Origin: UBA1731 sp964567665
GTDB taxonomy: Bacteria > Verrucomicrobiota > Kiritimatiellia > RFP12 > UBA1067
Assembly: GCA_964567665.1 (NCBI GenBank)
Contig: CAZMNN010000035.1
Coordinates: 1-26,837 of the forward strand
Direction of reading: 5' to 3'
Length of the DNA: 26,837 nucleotides
Below the pieces are notes generated by a model. It was given only the letters and a program-made list of their open reading frames with translations, had not been told where the DNA came from and did no database searches. Of this stretch, positions 1 through 6,968 are shown piece by piece; within the stretch, counting starts at the first letter, position 1; every line of letters starts with the position of its first letter. Made by a program: the position numbers and the translations under genes.

Positions 1-62
1 CGCCGCGACGGCCACCCACATGTGGGTGGCGTGGCCCGGCTTTCCTCTTCGTCGATCCCCAT
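1..62 (-). CDS. Start of a - strand gene running off the left edge (unknown function)
   Basis: On the - strand an ATG at 62-60 opens a frame that stays open to the window edge (20 codons, beginning MGIDEEESRATPP). It is preceded by a purine-rich AGAGAGGA Shine-Dalgarno about 5 nt upstream, and a weak extended -10 (TG-G-TAATAT on the - strand, + coordinates 94-102) lies behind it. The good ribosome-binding site argues that the start is real. The part seen is too short to assign a family. A perfect 20-bp palindrome lies inside the frame, so an alternative is that this is repeat sequence rather than a gene. The gene would be divergent from the glycerophosphodiesterase gene. Confidence 0.4.
   Translation of the reverse strand, partial: MGIDEEESRATPPTCGWPSR
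11..30. repeat. Perfect 20-bp palindrome
   Basis: GCCACCCACA followed directly by its reverse complement TGTGGGTGGC. It has no spacer, so it fits a dyad (operator or REP-type element) better than a hairpin terminator. It lies inside the putative first codons of the leftward gene. Whether it is a repeat family member cannot be seen from one copy; no second copy was noticed in this window. Confidence 0.5.
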
Positions 63-121
63 GGTCTTCCTCTCTTTTTTGCTGACCCATTAGATATTAC
101 CATTTGCGGTGCGCACCATTG

Positions 122-150
122 TTGAACCTGCGGTTGCCGTTTGATACAAT
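122..150 (+). promoter_or_regulatory. Sigma70-type promoter for the glycerophosphodiesterase gene
   Basis: TTGAAC (122-127), a 17-bp spacer and TACAAT (145-150), with TG-A directly before the -10 (extended -10). The predicted start of transcription is near 157, giving a leader of about 80 nt that ends in AGGAG (224-228), 8 nt before the ATG at 237. A 10-bp palindrome GGTGCGCACC (108-117) lies just upstream, between the two divergent genes, and could be an operator; that is only a guess. Confidence 0.65.
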
Positions 151-236
151 AGCGGGCATCACAGTCACAAGGTGGACGCCCGGTTCTGTGCAGTTCGCAT
201 GAACGCCGTCCGCACAAAAAGTTAGGAGTCAGGAAG

Positions 237-1061
237 ATGAACAGAGTTCTTTTGGTTCTTGCGGCGGCGGGTTTCGCCGCGCTTTCCGGTTGCAAAACCG
301 CCAATGTGCCGGCGCACGACACGCTGATATGCCATCGCGGCGAGTCGATTGATGCCCCTGAGAACACGATGCCCGCATTCCGCATGGCCGTCGATCGCGG
401 TTTCGGATTCGAGTGCGACATATACCTCTCCAAGGACAAGCGGCTGTTCACGTTCCATGACGGAGACCTCAATCGCACAAGCGGCGGCGTCCACAAGGAG
501 AAATGCACCGAAGCGAGCTGGGCGGATACCGTATCGAAGATGAACGCGGGCGGATGGGGCAAATGGAAAGGATCCGTCTACGATCCAACGCGTCCGGCGC
601 TTCTTGAGGAGGTGCTGACGCTGGCGCGTGACGGCAGGTACATCTACGTGGAGGTGAAAGGGATCGACCCGTCGTGGGTGCCGTACATCAAGGATGTGTT
701 CGCGAAGCAGAAAAACGCGACGCCAGCCAATGTGCTCTTCATATCGTTCGGCGACAAGGTGTGCGCAGAACTGAAGCGGCAGATGCCGGAATACCGCGTC
801 TACTGGCTCACGGGCGCGAACATCACCGCCGAGGCGGTTGTCGCAAAGCTCAAGGAACTCGGAGCGGACGGCGTTGACATCTATTTCAACCCTGCGGTCG
901 TCGACGAGACGTATGTCAAGAAGGTGCGGGACGCCGGCTTCATGTTCCATGCGTGGACGGTGAACAACCTTGCCCAGGCGGAACTGGCGTTTTCGCGCGG
1001 AGTGGAGACGGTCACGACGGACTGCGCAAAGAAGCTCCTCGACGAGTACTGCGCAAAGTGA
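237..1061 (+). CDS. Exported lipoprotein glycerophosphodiester phosphodiesterase
   Basis: A 274-residue protein of the GDPD TIM-barrel family, which hydrolyses glycerophosphodiesters to glycerol-3-phosphate and an alcohol. The N-terminus is a lipoprotein signal: hydrophobic residues 4-16 and the lipobox LSGC with Cys19, so the mature enzyme should be lipid-anchored outside the cytoplasm. Family active-site residues are visible: His33-Arg34 (CHRGES), Glu42-Asn43 in APENT, Glu59 and Asp61 (FECDIYLS), His74-Asp75 (FHDGD) and a later Glu in VEVKG. AGGAG 8 nt upstream supports the start. The gene has its own promoter and is 68 bp from the next gene. Substrate head group cannot be told from sequence; phospholipid salvage is the usual role. 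Confidence 0.9.
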   Translation: MNRVLLVLAAAGFAALSGCKTANVPAHDTLICHRGESIDAPENTMPAFRMAVDRGFGFECDIYLSKDKRLFTFHDGDLNRTSGGVHKEKCTEASWADTVSKMNAGGWGKWKGSVYDPTRPALLEEVLTLARDGRYIYVEVKGIDPSWVPYIKDVFAKQKNATPANVLFISFGDKVCAELKRQMPEYRVYWLTGANITAEAVVAKLKELGADGVDIYFNPAVVDETYVKKVRDAGFMFHAWTVNNLAQAELAFSRGVETVTTDCAKKLLDEYCAK

Positions 1062-1129
1062 TTGGTGCGTCGCGTGAGGGCGGATGCGTCGCCGTTCCCC
1101 GTGAACCCATGAGAATTGAAGGTTGAACG

Positions 1130-1702
1130 ATGTCGGGAAGCGAAGAAGAGATGTGCGGGTGCAGAGTGCTGCGAAGGGAGGAATGGCGTCCGACAGCCGA
1201 ATCTCCCAGGCCTGACGTGTCATTCCTTCCCATGCTTGAGCGCCGCAGGCTCACGGCCGTCGAACGCGCCGCCTTGCACGTGGCGTGGCGCGTGTTCCAT
1301 GGCGACGGGGCTGAAGCGGCCGGTCTGCCGCCGCCGGGTGAAGTCCCCGTCGTGTTCGCGTCGCGCTGGGGCGAGATCGGAATAACGGCGAAGCTGATGC
1401 GTCAGGTGCATGACGAGGGGGAGATGTCGCCAGCGGGCTTTTCGTCGTCCGTGCACAACGCCGCCCCAGGCGCCTGGTCGCTGTTCACGAAGAACAGGGC
1501 GCCGTACACGGCGATATCGGCCCGCGACAGGACGTACGACATGGGGCTGCTTGAAGCGCGGGCGCAGATTGCGTCTGGAGCGCAGTGCGTTCTTTACGTC
1601 TGCGCCGAGGAGGCCACGCCTGAATGCTATCTGCCCGACTTCGGCGAGCCTGTGCAGCCGTATGCCGTCGCGATGCTGCTCGCCGGGGGCGAGAGGTGTT
1701 GA
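1130..1702 (+). CDS. Ketosynthase-like protein (chain-length-factor type, aryl-polyene style)
   Basis: A 190-residue protein resembling the short N-terminal ketoacyl-synthase-like family (Pfam Ketoacyl-synt_2) found as chain-length factors in aryl-polyene clusters. Visible family features are the LP-x-LERRRLTAVERAAL segment (about residues 33-47), the VVFASRWGE strand and the FSSSVHNAAPGAWSLF segment (around residue 104), which replaces the usual active-site Cys region of true ketosynthases. No obvious catalytic Cys-His-His set is seen, so it probably does not condense acyl units alone. GAAGG 7 nt upstream fixes the start at 1130. Its stop overlaps the acyltransferase start, which points to a shared operon with the acyltransferase and glycosyltransferase. 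Family fit is good; the pathway is inferred. Confidence 0.75.
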   Translation: MSGSEEEMCGCRVLRREEWRPTAESPRPDVSFLPMLERRRLTAVERAALHVAWRVFHGDGAEAAGLPPPGEVPVVFASRWGEIGITAKLMRQVHDEGEMSPAGFSSSVHNAAPGAWSLFTKNRAPYTAISARDRTYDMGLLEARAQIASGAQCVLYVCAEEATPECYLPDFGEPVQPYAVAMLLAGGERC

Positions 1703-2439
1703 ACGCCTTGGTGCGCATACTCCGGTCGGCGCTGTGCGCCCTGTTCTTTCTGATGTTCGGAATCGGCGGGCTGCTGTTCTCGCTGGTTCTTCTGCTTCCC
1801 GTACCTGCGCGGCTGGCGCGTACGATGATGCGGCTTCAGTTCCGCCTTTTCGTGTGGGGGGCGAAGGTGACCGGGCTTTTTGCGGTGGATGCGTCACCGT
1901 CGGATCGTGAGAGGTTCAAGTCGTTCAGAGGCGCGGTCGTGGTGGCCAACCACATTTCGCTGATCGATTTCGTGATTCTCGTGTCGCTGGTGCGCGATTC
2001 CGTGTGCGTGACGAAGGGTGCTGTAGGGCGCAATCCGTTCATGCGCGTAATAGCGCGGAAGGTGCTTGTCGTGAACGACGGGCCGGACGCCGTTCTGAGG
2101 CGTTCGTGCGAACTGCTCGCCGACGGCGCCAACGTGGTCGTGTTTCCGGAGGGGACGCGTACGCCTGAGGATTCGTCGTCTCACGTGTTCCGGCGCGGTG
2201 CGGCGCATCTGTCGCTGCGCACGGGCGCACCGATTGAAACGGTGCGCATCTCCTGCAATCCGCCGGTTCTCGGCAAGCGTCAGCCATGGTGGGATGTCGG
2301 CGACCGCACAATAAGATACACCTTTCGCCATGCCGGACGCATAGACGCGATGGCTGTGCGCTCCGGCGGATATGCGGCGCTCCGGGATGCGGCGAAGGAG
2401 CTGACGGACAGGGCGAAGGAAATGGTGTTCCGCTCATGA
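1696..2439 (+). CDS. PlsC-type lysophospholipid acyltransferase
   Basis: A protein of about 247 residues with a long hydrophobic N-terminal segment (about residues 8-40, membrane anchor), followed by the acyltransferase motifs of the PlsC/LPLAT family: catalytic NHxxxxD as NHISLID (residues 85-91) and FPEGTRTPEDS (Glu152-Gly153-Thr154-Arg155). It should transfer an acyl chain to a lyso-lipid or another hydroxyl at the inner membrane. The start is uncertain: GTG 1696 or TTG 1699 overlap the upstream stop, while TTG 1708 or GTG 1711 sit 11-14 nt after a GAGAGG Shine-Dalgarno. The gene overlaps the next by ATGA. In aryl-polyene loci such enzymes acylate the polyene or its lipid carrier; whether that holds here is inference. 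Confidence 0.85.
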   Translation: MLNALVRILRSALCALFFLMFGIGGLLFSLVLLLPVPARLARTMMRLQFRLFVWGAKVTGLFAVDASPSDRERFKSFRGAVVVANHISLIDFVILVSLVRDSVCVTKGAVGRNPFMRVIARKVLVVNDGPDAVLRRSCELLADGANVVVFPEGTRTPEDSSSHVFRRGAAHLSLRTGAPIETVRISCNPPVLGKRQPWWDVGDRTIRYTFRHAGRIDAMAVRSGGYAALRDAAKELTDRAKEMVFRS

Positions 2440-3485
2440 ACGGGATTGTCGCAAGCGTAATCGTCCCGTGCAGGGACGCAGAGGCCACAGTGGCGGAAGC
2501 CGTTGCGAGTGCGCTTGCATCGGAACTTCGCGAAATCGAAATTCTTGCGGTGGACGACGGATCGGCGGACGGCACCGCCGGAATCCTTGCGGAGATTGCG
2601 CAGAAGGATTCGCGGGTTCGTGTTCTGCGTTCCGGCGGACGCGGCGTGTCTGCCGCCCGCAACGCCGGGCTGGATGAGGCTCGCGGCGAATACGTGTTCT
2701 TTCTCGATGCGGATGACACCGTAGAGCCGGATATGTACAGCCGTGCCGTAAATGCCATGCAGCGGGAACGTGCGGACTTCTGCCGCATTGCGCACGAGGA
2801 GACGTGCGTTGGAACCGGCAAGGGCTTCTGCGTTGGGGCAGGTGCGCGGTTCAGGTGCGATTGCGCAGAAGAGGTGCGCAGGAATCTCATTCCGTGCTTC
2901 TTCGGCTATTCGTTCGAGCAGGTGCGCGACTGGTATCGCGGAAAGCCGCTCAATTCGCTGCGGGCGCTCGGCGCGGTCTGGTCGGGGTGTTTCCGGGCAG
3001 ACCTGATCCGCCGGAACGGCATACGGTTCGATGAAACTGTTGAGCTGTACGAGGATGCCATGTTTCTCTGCGAATACCTCCTCGTGTGCAGCCGCACGAC
3101 AGCGATTGACGATTGCCTGTACCATTACCGGCTGTCGCTGCACGGCTCCATGCTGTCCAAATCGTCGAGCGTCGTGTTCTTCACGAACAAGCTGCGTCTT
3201 CTCGCCCGGCGCAAGGCAATCGATGCTAAATGCGGCGGTGCGCTGACCGGACAGTATGCGGCCTCATGCGTGTTCTCGCTCCTTGAGATGCTTGCTGCGT
3301 CATTCAGGATAAGGCATGGATTCCGCATAGGCATGGCCTCGTTTTTCCGCTACGGGAAAGATCCGGTCGTCAGGGCGGCGTTGCGCGGGTTTCCGCTTTC
3401 GTGGCGGAAACCGGCTTTTGCGGTGGCCGTTCCGCTCTGCCGTGCGTTCTTCCGTTTGCTTGATTTTTTCAATTTTGGCACTTGA
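2436..3485 (+). CDS. GT2-family glycosyltransferase
   Basis: A 349-residue protein with the GT-A fold signature of family GT2. It starts with VASVIVPCRDAE, has the nucleotide-binding DDGS at Asp40-Ser43 (ILAVDDGSADG), a GVSAARNAGLDEARG segment and the metal-binding DxD as LDADD (Asp91, Asp93, Asp94). The C-terminal half (from about residue 190) contains the LYEDAMF acidic motif expected near the acceptor site. No strong membrane anchor is visible. It would add a sugar from a nucleotide-sugar donor. The start ATG forms an ATGA overlap with the acyltransferase stop, so the two are translationally coupled. The sugar and acceptor are unknown; glycosylation of the lipid made by the neighbours is the simplest reading. 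Confidence 0.88.
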   Translation: MNGIVASVIVPCRDAEATVAEAVASALASELREIEILAVDDGSADGTAGILAEIAQKDSRVRVLRSGGRGVSAARNAGLDEARGEYVFFLDADDTVEPDMYSRAVNAMQRERADFCRIAHEETCVGTGKGFCVGAGARFRCDCAEEVRRNLIPCFFGYSFEQVRDWYRGKPLNSLRALGAVWSGCFRADLIRRNGIRFDETVELYEDAMFLCEYLLVCSRTTAIDDCLYHYRLSLHGSMLSKSSSVVFFTNKLRLLARRKAIDAKCGGALTGQYAASCVFSLLEMLAASFRIRHGFRIGMASFFRYGKDPVVRAALRGFPLSWRKPAFAVAVPLCRAFFRLLDFFNFGT

Positions 3486-3510
3486 CGCACATAATGCCGA
3501 AGTGTATACT
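3482..3510 (+). promoter_or_regulatory. Strong sigma70-type promoter for the RRM protein gene
   Basis: TTGACG (3482-3487), 17-bp spacer, TATACT (3505-3510). The -35 overlaps the end of the glycosyltransferase gene. Transcription should start near 3517, giving a leader of about 63 nt with AAGGA (3566-3570) 9 nt before the ATG. Confidence 0.75.
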
Positions 3511-3579
3511 TTCCCCTCTTGAAGCCGCAAAAGGCGAGTGCCGAGCGCGGTTTACAGAAAAAAACAAGGACGAATCAAG

Positions 3580-3915
3580 ATGGATATCTACTGTGGTAAC
3601 CTGGCTTACGCCACTACCGATGACGGATTGAAGGCCGCTTTCGCGGCGTATGGCGAAGTTACCTCCGCCCGTGTTGTGACCGATCGCATGACCGGCCGCT
3701 CCAAGGGCTTCGGCTTCGTTGAGATGCCGGATGCAGAGCAGGCGACTGCCGCAATCGCAGCGCTCAACGGACACGACCTCGACGGTCGCCCGATCCGCGT
3801 GAACGAATCGCAGCCCAAGCCGCGTGACGACCGCCGTGGTGGCGGGCGTGGCGGCCGCAGCGGCGGCTTCGGCGGACGTGACCGCAACCGTGGCCCGCGT
3901 GACACTCGCTGGTAA
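3580..3915 (+). CDS. Small RRM-domain RNA-binding protein
   Basis: A 111-residue protein made of one RNA recognition motif and a basic Gly/Arg tail. RNP2 is IYCGNL (residues 3-8) and RNP1 is KGFGFVEM (42-49), both with the aromatic residues that stack on RNA bases. After residue 80 the chain becomes RGGGRGG-like and ends in GPRDTRW, typical of the small RNA-binding proteins (Rbp family) of cyanobacteria and many environmental bacteria. The start was placed at 3580, not at an earlier GTG-region start, because AAGGA sits 9 nt upstream and the protein then begins directly with the RRM. The gene is monocistronic, with a near-consensus promoter and an intrinsic terminator. A post-transcriptional or RNA-chaperone role is likely; the targets are unknown. 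Confidence 0.93.
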   Translation: MDIYCGNLAYATTDDGLKAAFAAYGEVTSARVVTDRMTGRSKGFGFVEMPDAEQATAAIAALNGHDLDGRPIRVNESQPKPRDDRRGGGRGGRSGGFGGRDRNRGPRDTRW

Positions 3916-3939
3916 TGGTCCGCTTCAAGCGGAATACGG

Positions 3940-3968
3940 AAGGGCGCGGACTTGTCCGCGCCCTTTTT
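3940..3968 (+). terminator. Rho-independent terminator after the RRM gene
   Basis: A perfect 9-bp GC-rich stem, GGGCGCGGA (3942-3950) with TCCGCGCCC (3955-3963), has a CTTG loop and is followed by TTTTT (3964-3968). It is the clearest intrinsic terminator in the window. The next gene's -10 begins 5 bp after the T run, so the two transcription units are packed back to back. Confidence 0.92.
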
Positions 3969-3969
3969 G

Positions 3970-3978
3970 TGCTATAAT
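3970..3978 (+). promoter_or_regulatory. Extended -10 promoter giving a probable leaderless mRNA
   Basis: TG-C-TATAAT, a consensus -10 with an extended TG. The ATG of the DJ-1 gene begins 8 nt after it, which is where transcription should start, so the mRNA would have essentially no leader. No Shine-Dalgarno lies between. The -35 is poor because the region is taken by the upstream terminator stem. Confidence 0.65.
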
Positions 3979-3986
3979 AAGCGACC

Positions 3987-4538
3987 ATGAAAACAGCACT
4001 CGTTCCACTGGCCGACGGATTTGAGGAGATTGAAGCGGTCGCCGTGATAGACGTACTACGTCGCGGCGGTGTCGAGGTCGTCACGGCCTCGATAGGTGCA
4101 GACAGGAGCGCTGTGTCGGCGCACGGCATCCGCATGGAGACGGATGCCGCCCTGCGGGACGTGATCGACGACGACTGGGATGCGATTGTGCTGCCCGGCG
4201 GCGGCGAAGGCACGGCGAATCTCATGGTCTGCGAGGAGCTTGCTGTCCGTCTTCGTCGGCAGAAGTTCGATGACGGCGGGCTGGTGTGCGCAATCTGCGC
4301 CGCGCCCACGGTTCTTGCCGCCGCTGACGTGCTTGACGATGAGGACGTCACGTGCTATCCGAGCTGCATCGGCGACATGGGGCGACCCGTGGTCGATGCC
4401 CCGGCTGTGGCGGATGGTCAGATAATCACCGGCAGAGGCCCAGGTGCGGCGATCACGTTTGCGCTTGCGGTTCTTGCCCATCTTGCGGGAGAGGACGTGG
4501 CGCATGAGGTTGCGCACGGCATGGTGACAGTGCTATGA
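3987..4538 (+). CDS. DJ-1/PfpI superfamily protein (YajL-like)
   Basis: A 183-residue protein matching the DJ-1/ThiJ/PfpI family along its whole length. It has the N-terminal strand TALVPLADGFEEIEAV with Glu16 in the position of the conserved glutamate, then VLPGGGEGTANL, and the nucleophile-elbow Cys104 in AICAAP, the same context as the redox-sensitive Cys of DJ-1 and YajL. Family members act as glyoxalase-type or deglycase-like enzymes or oxidative-stress chaperones; which one applies cannot be read from sequence. The start is set by the family N-terminus and by the -10 placed 8 nt upstream, implying leaderless translation. Its last codons overlap the next gene by ATGA. Confidence 0.9.
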   Translation: MKTALVPLADGFEEIEAVAVIDVLRRGGVEVVTASIGADRSAVSAHGIRMETDAALRDVIDDDWDAIVLPGGGEGTANLMVCEELAVRLRRQKFDDGGLVCAICAAPTVLAAADVLDDEDVTCYPSCIGDMGRPVVDAPAVADGQIITGRGPGAAITFALAVLAHLAGEDVAHEVAHGMVTVL

Positions 4539-5263
4539 AAAACATCGTTGTGACGTTTCTGGCCCTGGTGGGGGCAATCGCGCTTGCGGCGGGCGGCGTG
4601 TTTCTGTGGATGAACCGTCCGGGCAGGACAGCCGTATCGGTGAACGGCAGGGTGCTGACCGACCAGGAGCTGACCTGGCGCGCCGAAACGCTCATCTACG
4701 ACGCAAAGCGCATGGAGCGGCTTCTCATCCCCGAAAGGAGAAGGGATGAGGCTCTGAGGTACTATCGCCGGATGGCGGCGAAGATGTGGATCGTGAAGGA
4801 GGTCATGCTCGCCGCCGCCGTGGAGTCCGGCGTAAAGGTTTCGCCCGAAGACGAGAAGACTTCGTTCAGCAAGGCGGAGGCGCAGCTGCGTTCGAGAAAC
4901 ATGACGATGGAGCAGTTCTTCAAGGAAGGCCCCATCCCGGAGGAGATGAAGCGTTCGGATTTCCGCGAGTCGGTGCTCATCGAGAAGTTCACGCGCCGCG
5001 AAATCGACGGCAAGCTGGGCTTCGGGGCGAAGGAGATAGACGACAAGACGAAGGAGCTGTGCGAGTTGAACGCCATTGCGTCCAAGGCCGGACGCAAGCC
5101 GCCGTACCGCACCGACAGGAAGAGCGTGATCGACGCCGTTCGGCAGGATAAATACAACGTTGCGTTCAGGGCTCTGTTCCGCGAGCGTTTCGGACGGATG
5201 TCGGTGAAGTGCCCTGCGTTTCCGGAGCTTGAGACCGTTGACGGGGTTTCGCCGCCACGGTGA
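4535..5263 (+). CDS. Membrane-anchored SurA-N-like chaperone-type protein, no PPIase domain
   Basis: A 242-residue protein with one N-terminal hydrophobic helix (about residues 4-26), then a short VSVNGRVLTDQEL segment. That is the usual opening of the SurA/PrsA/PpiD N-terminal chaperone fold (a beta hairpin naming the 'vng' strand followed by helices). The rest is charged and helical (residues 45-215) with no parvulin PPIase domain. It probably sits in the cytoplasmic membrane with its body outside, or is released, and may assist folding of exported proteins. It is translationally coupled to the DJ-1 gene through ATGA. The family call rests on pattern only; an unrelated helical exported protein is possible. 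Confidence 0.55.
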   Translation: MKNIVVTFLALVGAIALAAGGVFLWMNRPGRTAVSVNGRVLTDQELTWRAETLIYDAKRMERLLIPERRRDEALRYYRRMAAKMWIVKEVMLAAAVESGVKVSPEDEKTSFSKAEAQLRSRNMTMEQFFKEGPIPEEMKRSDFRESVLIEKFTRREIDGKLGFGAKEIDDKTKELCELNAIASKAGRKPPYRTDRKSVIDAVRQDKYNVAFRALFRERFGRMSVKCPAFPELETVDGVSPPR

Positions 5264-5271
5264 AAAAACGG

Positions 5272-5300
5272 TTGCGTATGCATATGTGATTAACTATAAT
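5272..5300 (+). promoter_or_regulatory. Sigma70-type promoter for the small secreted protein gene
   Basis: TTGCGT (5272-5277), 17-bp spacer, consensus TATAAT (5295-5300). Start of transcription is expected near 5307, leaving a leader of about 35 nt that carries AAGGAAGG ahead of the ATG at 5342. Confidence 0.75.
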
Positions 5301-5341
5301 CCGCATCGTTTTTTGTACAGTCAAAGAAGGAAGGTGAACCC

Positions 5342-5803
5342 ATGAAGAAAGCGATGGTTCTGTTTGTTGTTGCCGTCATGGCTTTTTGCGCATCGGCTCG
5401 TCCCGGCCCAGGCCCCGGACCGCGTCCAGGCCACGGTCCGCGTCCCGGGCATTTTGGCGGCGGGCATCCGCCACCGCGCCATCACCATCGCGGCGGTGCA
5501 GCGTGGGGCATAGGGGCTGGCATCCTTGGCGCAGGTCTTGTCGCATCGTCGATCTATGCCGCAACGCATCCGCAGCCGGTCGTGGTCTCCACTCCGCCGG
5601 TCGTGGTCACTCCGGCTCCTGTCGTCACCCCGGCTCCGGTCGTGGTTGCACAGCCTGTCGTCACCACCGGGCACTACGAGACACGCGCCCAGAACGTGTG
5701 GGTTGAGGGTCGCTACGTGGATCAGTACGTGAACGGCGTGGTGCAGCGCGTGTGGCAGCCCGGACACTACGAACAGGTGCAGTCCCAGGTCTGGGTGCCG
5801 TGA
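5342..5803 (+). CDS. Small secreted Gly/Pro/His-rich protein with YXWQ-like repeats
   Basis: A 153-residue protein of unknown function. A Sec signal peptide covers about residues 1-19 (MKKAMVLFVVAV, cleavage near SA-R). Then follow a Pro-Gly-His-rich stretch (20-50), a hydrophobic Gly/Ala segment AWGIGAGILGAGLVASSIYAA (about 54-74) that could be a glycine-zipper-like membrane segment, and Pro-Val repeats (PVVVxxPPVVV, 78-105). The end holds two related blocks, GHYETRAQNVWVEGRYVD and WQPGHYEQVQSQVWVP, the 'YXWQ'-type repeats seen in small envelope proteins. It has its own promoter and a strong ribosome-binding site, suggesting high expression. An envelope structural or stress role is plausible but not shown. 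Confidence 0.75.
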   Translation: MKKAMVLFVVAVMAFCASARPGPGPGPRPGHGPRPGHFGGGHPPPRHHHRGGAAWGIGAGILGAGLVASSIYAATHPQPVVVSTPPVVVTPAPVVTPAPVVVAQPVVTTGHYETRAQNVWVEGRYVDQYVNGVVQRVWQPGHYEQVQSQVWVP

Positions 5804-5846
5804 CGCCGGCGGATTTCTGCGAAGCTTCAGGTTGAGGGCATAGGAA

Positions 5847-6968
5847 TTGGACAGCGAATTTCTCGTGTTTGACCGTGTGACGAAGCGCTTCGGCGCCCTC
5901 ACGGCCGTAGACAACGTATCCATCTCAATCAAGAAGGGCGAGTTCTTTTCGCTGCTCGGCCCGTCGGGCTGCGGAAAGACGACGCTTCTCAGGATGCTCG
6001 GCGGTTTTGAGCGTCCAGACAGCGGACGCATCTACCTTGACGGCAAGGACATAACCGACGATCCGCCGAACAAGCGCCGGGTGCATACTGTGTTCCAGAA
6101 CTATGCGCTTTTCCCGACGATGACGATCTGGGACAACATCGCGTTCTCCCTTCGGCTCCAGAAGAAGCCAAAGGAGGAGGTGGAGGAGACCGTTGACGCG
6201 ATGCTTGAGCTGATCCGCATGGGTGAGCACGCATGGAAATATCCGAGTATGCTCTCCGGCGGACAGAAGCAACGCGTCGCCATCGCCCGCGCCCTTGTGG
6301 ATCGTCCGCAGGTGCTGCTCCTCGACGAGCCGCTTGCCGCCCTCGACCTCAAGCTTCGTCAGCACATGCTGCTTGAACTTGACACGATACACGATCAGGT
6401 TGGGATCACGTTCATATACGTCACGCACGATCAGGGCGAGGCCATGTCGCTTTCAGACCGCATAGCGGTGATGAACAGCGGACATGTGGAGCAGCTTGAC
6501 ACGGCGGCGAAGATCTATGAGGCTCCGAAGTCGGCGTTTGTTGCGTCGTTCATCGGCGACACCAACTTCTTCGAGGGGACGATCGTGTCGGAGGAGGGCG
6601 ACTACTGCACGATTTCCGTGGCGGGATTTGCGAGTGTCTGCGCGTTCAACGACCGCAAGCTTGCCGTAGGGCAGAGCGTTCACCTCTCCGTAAGGCCGGA
6701 GAAGATCCGCGTCACGCTCGCGCCGCCGCCGCCGGAGAAGGGCGCCCGCATAAACGTGTTCGAGTCCACGGTGAAGGACGTGATCTATCAGGGCGTATAC
6801 ACGAAATACTGGCTTGAGTCCGTCGGCAAGCGGGTGCAGGCGCTGAAGCCGCACTCCCGCTTTCTCCTTGACCAGGAGACGATCACATGGAACGACAAGG
6901 TCTACATGTGGTGGCATCCGGACGACGGCTACATGGTTGAGGATTCCGCAAATGAAAACGTTCACTGA
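5847..6968 (+). CDS. PotA-like ABC transporter ATP-binding protein
   Basis: A 373-residue importer ATPase of the spermidine/putrescine-iron-sugar (CUT1/POPT) group. Walker A is GPSGCGKTT (38-46), the Q-loop lies in VFQNYALFPTMTI, the signature is LSGGQ (136-140), Walker B is LLLDEP (to Pro162), the D-loop is LAALD and the switch His is H194 in VTHDQ. The C-terminal third (about 235-360) has the TOBE regulatory domain of PotA/MalK. The start is a TTG, chosen because GAGGG lies 8 nt upstream and the protein then begins at the first family strand. It overlaps panC by 17 bp. No permease or binding protein is nearby, so the substrate (polyamine, Fe3+ or sugar) is undetermined. Confidence 0.88.
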   Translation: MDSEFLVFDRVTKRFGALTAVDNVSISIKKGEFFSLLGPSGCGKTTLLRMLGGFERPDSGRIYLDGKDITDDPPNKRRVHTVFQNYALFPTMTIWDNIAFSLRLQKKPKEEVEETVDAMLELIRMGEHAWKYPSMLSGGQKQRVAIARALVDRPQVLLLDEPLAALDLKLRQHMLLELDTIHDQVGITFIYVTHDQGEAMSLSDRIAVMNSGHVEQLDTAAKIYEAPKSAFVASFIGDTNFFEGTIVSEEGDYCTISVAGFASVCAFNDRKLAVGQSVHLSVRPEKIRVTLAPPPPEKGARINVFESTVKDVIYQGVYTKYWLESVGKRVQALKPHSRFLLDQETITWNDKVYMWWHPDDGYMVEDSANENVH

